Assembly (NCBI GenBank): GCA_023416055.1
Contig: JAEZIH010000141.1
Location: forward strand, 1-18,177
Length of the DNA: 18,177 nt
Direction of reading: 5' to 3'
Source of the DNA: Pseudomonadota bacterium
GTDB lineage: Bacteria > Pseudomonadota > Alphaproteobacteria > Caulobacterales > Caulobacteraceae
Of the stretch, positions 15,206-18,177 are shown one piece after another (within the stretch, counting starts at the first letter, position 1; the number at the start of each line of letters is the position of its first letter). The notes beneath the pieces are model-generated. The model searched no databases. It was given only the letters and a program-made list of their open reading frames with translations, and was not told where the DNA came from. The position numbers and the translations under genes are program-made.

Positions 15206-15859
15206 ATGCCCAGCATGACCCCGACCTACCCCGCCAACCCGATCCCCAACATCCTCACCGGCCTGCGCCTGGTGGCCGGGGTGGTGATGTTTCTGCTGCT
15301 CGCGGGCGCCGCGCCCCAGGGCCTGCCCTTCCTGCCGCCGGACTTCCTCAGCCCTAGCGACCAGTTCCGCTTCGCCCGCACGGCCTTCGTGATCTTCATC
15401 GTGGCGGCCTCGACCGACTGGGTCGACGGCTTCCTCGCCCGGCGCTGGCACGCCACCACGCGCTGGGGGGCCATCCTTGACCCGATCGCCGACAAGGTGC
15501 TGATCACCGGCGCCATCCTGGGCGTGCTGGCCTGGGGCTCGGTGCCGCAGGCCGCGATCCCGTGCGGCCTGATCCTGTTCCGCGAGTTCGCCGTCTCGGC
15601 CCTGCGCGAGACCGTAGCCGGCAAGGTCAAGCTGCCGGTCACCCTGCTGGCCAAGTGGAAGACCGTCCTGCAGATGGTCGCTCTGGCCTGCCTGCAGCTG
15701 GCGCTCGCCCCGCTGTGGGAGGGCTTCGGCCTGCCGTTCGAATGGCTGCCGCCCTTCCAGACCTTCGCCTACCTGCTGTTGTGGGCCGCCGCCATCGTCA
15801 CCCTGTGGACCGGCTGGCAGTACTTCTCGAAGGCGCAGCAGAAGATGAGCCAGATCTAG
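15206..15859 (+). CDS. pgsA: CDP-diacylglycerol--glycerol-3-phosphate 3-phosphatidyltransferase PgsA
   Basis: Inner-membrane enzyme that makes phosphatidylglycerol phosphate from CDP-diacylglycerol and glycerol-3-phosphate, the committed step to phosphatidylglycerol and cardiolipin. 217 aa. The full CDP-alcohol phosphotransferase motif D-x2-DG-x2-AR-x8-G-x3-D-x3-D is present at 71-96 (Asp71, Asp74-Gly75, Ala78-Arg79, Gly88, Asp92, Asp96). NPIPNILTGLRL (11-22) is the typical PgsA N-terminus, and REFAVSALRE (126-135) is another family mark. There are about five hydrophobic segments. Either the ATG at 15206 or the one at 15215 may be used; neither has a strong ribosome site. An insertion of roughly 20 residues (GAAPQGLPFLPPDFLSPSDQ) lies between the first two spans. 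The TAG stop is the first three bases of the heptamer inverted repeat. Confidence 0.93.
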   Translation: MPSMTPTYPANPIPNILTGLRLVAGVVMFLLLAGAAPQGLPFLPPDFLSPSDQFRFARTAFVIFIVAASTDWVDGFLARRWHATTRWGAILDPIADKVLITGAILGVLAWGSVPQAAIPCGLILFREFAVSALRETVAGKVKLPVTLLAKWKTVLQMVALACLQLALAPLWEGFGLPFEWLPPFQTFAYLLLWAAAIVTLWTGWQYFSKAQQKMSQI

Positions 15860-15937
15860 GGCTTAGGGCTTAGGGCTTAGGGACGACTTCCCCACTTACT
15901 AAGCCCTAAGCCCTAAGCCCTACGACCTAAGCCCTCA
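15857..15937. repeat. Heptamer-based inverted repeat filling the gap between two convergent stops
   Basis: Left arm 15857-15879 is built of TAGGGCT units (three full copies, then TA; the unit continues to 15882). Right arm 15900-15922 is its perfect reverse complement (TAAGCCC units), giving a 23-bp stem with a 20-base loop. The loop can form a small inner stem (GGGA/TCCC). A fourth TAAGCCC copy (15928-15934) follows after the interruption CGACC. The left arm starts on the pgsA TAG, and the last copy ends one base before the stop of the peptidase gene on the other strand, so the repeat is the whole intergenic space. The RNA hairpin on either strand should be very stable and probably acts as a two-way terminator or 3' end protector. 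No T-run is present. Confidence 0.9.
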
Positions 15938-18007
15938 CTTCGCTCCCAGCTCCTCCACCAGCCGCTCCATCCCGTAGACGTCCCGCAGCGCCGCGGTGAC
16001 GGCGGCGGTGGTGACGATCACCGAGCGGTTGACGTTGCGGTCGTAGCCGTAGGCGTTGCGCTGGGTCAGGACGGTGGAGTCGAAATTGGCCCCGACGATC
16101 TCGAAGGCCTCGGTGACGACCGGGCTGCCTGACGAGCCGCCGATGGTGTCGGACGACACCGCCATGTTCATCACCGTCTCCGGGTCGATGCGATCCTTCG
16201 CCGCCAGCAGCTTCGGAGCCACGTCGAACGGCGCGGCGCCGGTGGCGCGGTCCCACAGGCCGGCGAAGGTGGTGAAGGCGCCCCAGCGCTGGCCGGGGAC
16301 GTCGGAGCCCTCGATCTTGCCGTAGGTCAGGCGAAGCGTGCCGGTGGCGTCGGGATAGACGCTGTCGCCGTAGGCCTGGAAGCGCAGGGCGGCCAGCTGC
16401 TCCGAGGCGCGGGCGGTCGGAGCCTCGACGCGGGTCTCCCACTGCTCGCGGACTTCCCGGGTCTCGTCCTGGATCGACAGCAGATACCGGATCAGCGGAT
16501 CGTCAGACGCCTCGATGGCGGCCAGGCCGCCTTCCCACAGCGCGCGCCGCACGGCGGGATCGGCCAGCTTCGTGCCCTCGACCAGACGCGCCGACAGGCC
16601 CTCGGGGCTCTCGCGGCCCAGCAGGCCGCGCACGCGCGGATCGTCGACGGTCAGCCACTCGCGGGTCTTCGACAGCCACCACTCCAGCCGCACCTGCTCC
16701 AGGGACGGATAGACGGGGCGCTCGGCGAACAGGCCGGACTGGACCGCCGCCAGACGGCTGTCCGCGTATTCCGGCAGGCGCTCCGCCGAGGGCTTCTCCC
16801 GCTCCTGCGCCGCCCGCACCAGCGTCCGCGCCCAGCCGAAGAGCTGCGAGCCTCCGCCCACCGAGGTGGTGCCCAGGCCCGTGCCGCCTTCCAGCAGCGC
16901 CATGGCCGGATACAGCTCGCGGGTAGCCGCCTGCGCCGCGGTCAGTTCGCTCCACGGGTCGCCGGCGCCGGCGAGGCCGCGGGCGCGCTGGCGGAAGTCG
17001 GCCTCCGCGTCGGCCTTCATGCGCATGAACGCCGGGTCGACCAGCGCCGCCATGCGTCCGCGCCCGCGCTTGTATGTGTTCTCCACGCCCGAGATCGGGT
17101 CCATGGCGATGAAGGCGTTCTCCTCGCTCTCTTCCGAGAAGCGAATGAGGCGACCCCGCAGCTCCGAGGCGATCAGCTGGTCCAGCGGCAGGACCACGTC
17201 GCGGATGGTGGTCAGCTGGTCCATGGTCAGCAGACGCTGGGTCGAGCCCGGGCTGCCCGAGACGAAGACCGGCGTGCCCTCGACCGGATTGTCGGCCTTC
17301 CAGGTGAAGTGGGTCGGCGTCGCCACCGGCCGGCCGTCCTCGTAGAGACGGATGAAGGCGGCGTCGATGGCGAAGCGGGGGAAGGAGAAGTTGTCCAGGT
17401 CGCCGCCGAAGGTCGCCGCGCGGTCTTCCGGCGCCCAGGCCAGGCGCACGTCGGTGTAGCGGCGGTACTTGTACAGCTTGAACTGGCCGCCGCGGTACAG
17501 GCTGACCACTTGGCAGCGGAACTTGTCGTCGCCGGCGCAGCCCTCCTGCTCGATGCGGCCGGCCTCGGCGTCGCGGGCGCGGGTGAAGGCCTGCCCCTCA
17601 AGCCCGGCGCCGGCGGCCTGCATCCGCTCGGTGACGTCGGTGATCTCGGTCAGGATCTCGGCCGAACCGCCCGGGCATTTAAGCTCTTCCTCGCGGCTGC
17701 GCGGGGCAAAACCGGTCTCGGCGTAGTTGGTCTCGGGCGTCGACAGGTTGGCCACGCAGGTGGCGACGCAGTGGTTGTTGGTCATCACCAGGCCTTCGCC
17801 CGAAACGAGACCCGCCGAGCAGCCCCCGAACTTCACCGACGACAGCCGCACCCGGTCCAGCCACGCCTGGTCGATGTTGGTGCCCAAGGTCTGGTTGGCC
17901 CGCGCGATGGGGAAGTTGTCGAAGGTCCACATGCCCTCCTCGGCCCGCGCCGACGAGGCGGCGGCGACTGCGAGAACGGCGACGGAAGCGGCGAGGGCGT
18001 GGCGCAT
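15935..18007 (-). CDS. Secreted S46 family dipeptidyl-peptidase
   Basis: Exported serine peptidase of MEROPS family S46 (DPP7/DPP11/DAP BII group), which removes dipeptides from peptide N-termini; 690 aa, close to the family's about 700-720. Start at 18007: AAGGAG 6 bases upstream and a signal peptide (MRHALAASVAVLAVAAASSARA, cut before EEGMW). Mature start EEGMWTFDNFP is typical. Triad: His79 (MTNNHC), Asp205 (GGDLDNFSFPRF) and Ser626 (GGSSGSPVV). The N-terminal half has several Cys (63, 80, 84, 111, 157, 165) that may form disulfides. Residue +18 from the active Ser, which sets P1 specificity in this family (Gly in DPP7, Arg in DPP11), is Ser644 here. It is convergent with pgsA; the upstream region is filled with inverted repeats, so its promoter may lie beyond the window. 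Confidence 0.95.
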   Translation of the reverse strand: MRHALAASVAVLAVAAASSARAEEGMWTFDNFPIARANQTLGTNIDQAWLDRVRLSSVKFGGCSAGLVSGEGLVMTNNHCVATCVANLSTPETNYAETGFAPRSREEELKCPGGSAEILTEITDVTERMQAAGAGLEGQAFTRARDAEAGRIEQEGCAGDDKFRCQVVSLYRGGQFKLYKYRRYTDVRLAWAPEDRAATFGGDLDNFSFPRFAIDAAFIRLYEDGRPVATPTHFTWKADNPVEGTPVFVSGSPGSTQRLLTMDQLTTIRDVVLPLDQLIASELRGRLIRFSEESEENAFIAMDPISGVENTYKRGRGRMAALVDPAFMRMKADAEADFRQRARGLAGAGDPWSELTAAQAATRELYPAMALLEGGTGLGTTSVGGGSQLFGWARTLVRAAQEREKPSAERLPEYADSRLAAVQSGLFAERPVYPSLEQVRLEWWLSKTREWLTVDDPRVRGLLGRESPEGLSARLVEGTKLADPAVRRALWEGGLAAIEASDDPLIRYLLSIQDETREVREQWETRVEAPTARASEQLAALRFQAYGDSVYPDATGTLRLTYGKIEGSDVPGQRWGAFTTFAGLWDRATGAAPFDVAPKLLAAKDRIDPETVMNMAVSSDTIGGSSGSPVVTEAFEIVGANFDSTVLTQRNAYGYDRNVNRSVIVTTAAVTAALRDVYGMERLVEELGAK

Positions 18008-18019
18008 GAATGTCTCCTT

Positions 18020-18060
18020 CCTTCTCCACTTGCGGGAGAAGGTGTCATGCGAAGCATGAC
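18020..18060. repeat. Two adjacent hairpins upstream of the S46 peptidase
   Basis: CCTTCTCC (18020-18027) with GGAGAAGG (18035-18042) forms a perfect 8-bp stem with a 7-base loop. GTCATGC (18044-18050) with GCATGAC (18054-18060) forms a perfect 7-bp stem with a GAA loop. The first sits immediately next to the ribosome site of the peptidase gene (AAGGAG, minus strand, 18014-18019). Confidence 0.75.
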
Positions 18061-18153
18061 GGATGAGGGGGCGCACCGGCGCGACCCGAACCAGGGGCCG
18101 GACCATGAATGACGAAGGGGTCGCCCGGCAAGACCGGTGCGACCCCTCATCCG
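18060..18153. repeat. 20-bp inverted repeat pair with a nested hairpin
   Basis: 18060-18079 (CGGATGAGGGG, then GCGCACCGG) and 18134-18153 are reverse complements at 19 of 20 positions. The right copy also takes part in a local hairpin: AGGGGTCGC (18116-18124) with GCGACCCCT (18139-18147), plus an inner CCGG/CCGG pair around CAAGA, with one bulged T. The two folds exclude each other. No gene is seen between 18008 and 18177. Confidence 0.8.
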
Positions 18154-18158
18154 ACCTC

Positions 18159-18176
18159 CCCCGGCATTCGCCGGGG
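18159..18176. repeat. GC-rich hairpin at the right edge
   Basis: CCCCGGC (18159-18165) and GCCGGGG (18170-18176) form a perfect 7-bp stem with loop ATTC. Relative to the right copy of the 20-bp repeat it occupies a place similar to that of the CCTTCTCC/GGAGAAGG hairpin relative to the left copy, which suggests two inverted copies of a composite element. The window ends one base later, so the element may be cut. Confidence 0.6.
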
Positions 18177-18177
18177 T

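Noticed and set aside
15857..15937. CRISPR array or true telomere
   Set aside because: Units are 7 bases without spacers and arranged as mirrored arms, not direct repeats of 25-40 bases with unique spacers; both flanks are core genes, so this is not a replicon end.

Overview
This 18.2 kb window looks like ordinary chromosome of a GC-rich alphaproteobacterium, most likely Caulobacterales and perhaps Brevundimonas. That placement is inference from base composition, gene content (secreted S46 peptidase, DUF3857/transglutaminase/TPR protein, FolM-like reductase with FolB near uvrC) and two candidate promoters resembling EcfG/SigT and Caulobacter housekeeping types. I see no rRNA, tRNA, CRISPR array, transposase, integrase or phage gene. 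Sixteen protein genes are called, one cut by the left edge and one only 26 codons long.

Left part (1-4413): the start of a proline-rich exported protein (minus, partial) diverges from a Kef-type K+/H+ antiporter (415-2280). Tail to tail with the antiporter is a DUF4142 lipoprotein (minus) behind a promoter of EcfG general-stress type. It diverges from dusA (tRNA dihydrouridine synthase). A small conserved-looking helical protein (4102-4413) then shares a CTAG stop with a DUF4126 membrane protein on the other strand.

Middle part (4410-9463): the DUF4126 gene diverges from a GSP39/YhxC-type short-chain dehydrogenase, which meets a small GNAT-like acetyltransferase tail to tail. A two-gene minus-strand unit encodes a proline-rich membrane protein and a DUF4870-like membrane protein. 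Next comes a compact minus-strand pterin operon: a 26-aa membrane peptide, a FolM/PTR1-type pteridine reductase starting at TTG, and folB, with overlaps or gaps of only a few bases. It diverges from a YdcZ-type small transporter.

Right part (9480-18177): uvrC, a 1019-aa exported DUF3857/transglutaminase/TPR protein, a beta-carbonic anhydrase and pgsA all run on the plus strand. pgsA converges on a secreted S46 dipeptidyl-peptidase. The whole gap between those two stop codons is a perfect 23-bp inverted repeat built of the heptamer TAGGGCT. The region upstream of the peptidase gene is packed with nested inverted repeats that look like a pair of REP/MITE-like elements.

I did not find a clearly new multi-gene system such as a defence island or biosynthetic cluster. 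The best leads are the heptamer inverted repeat, the repeat pair upstream of the peptidase, and the tiny membrane peptide coupled to the pteridine reductase.
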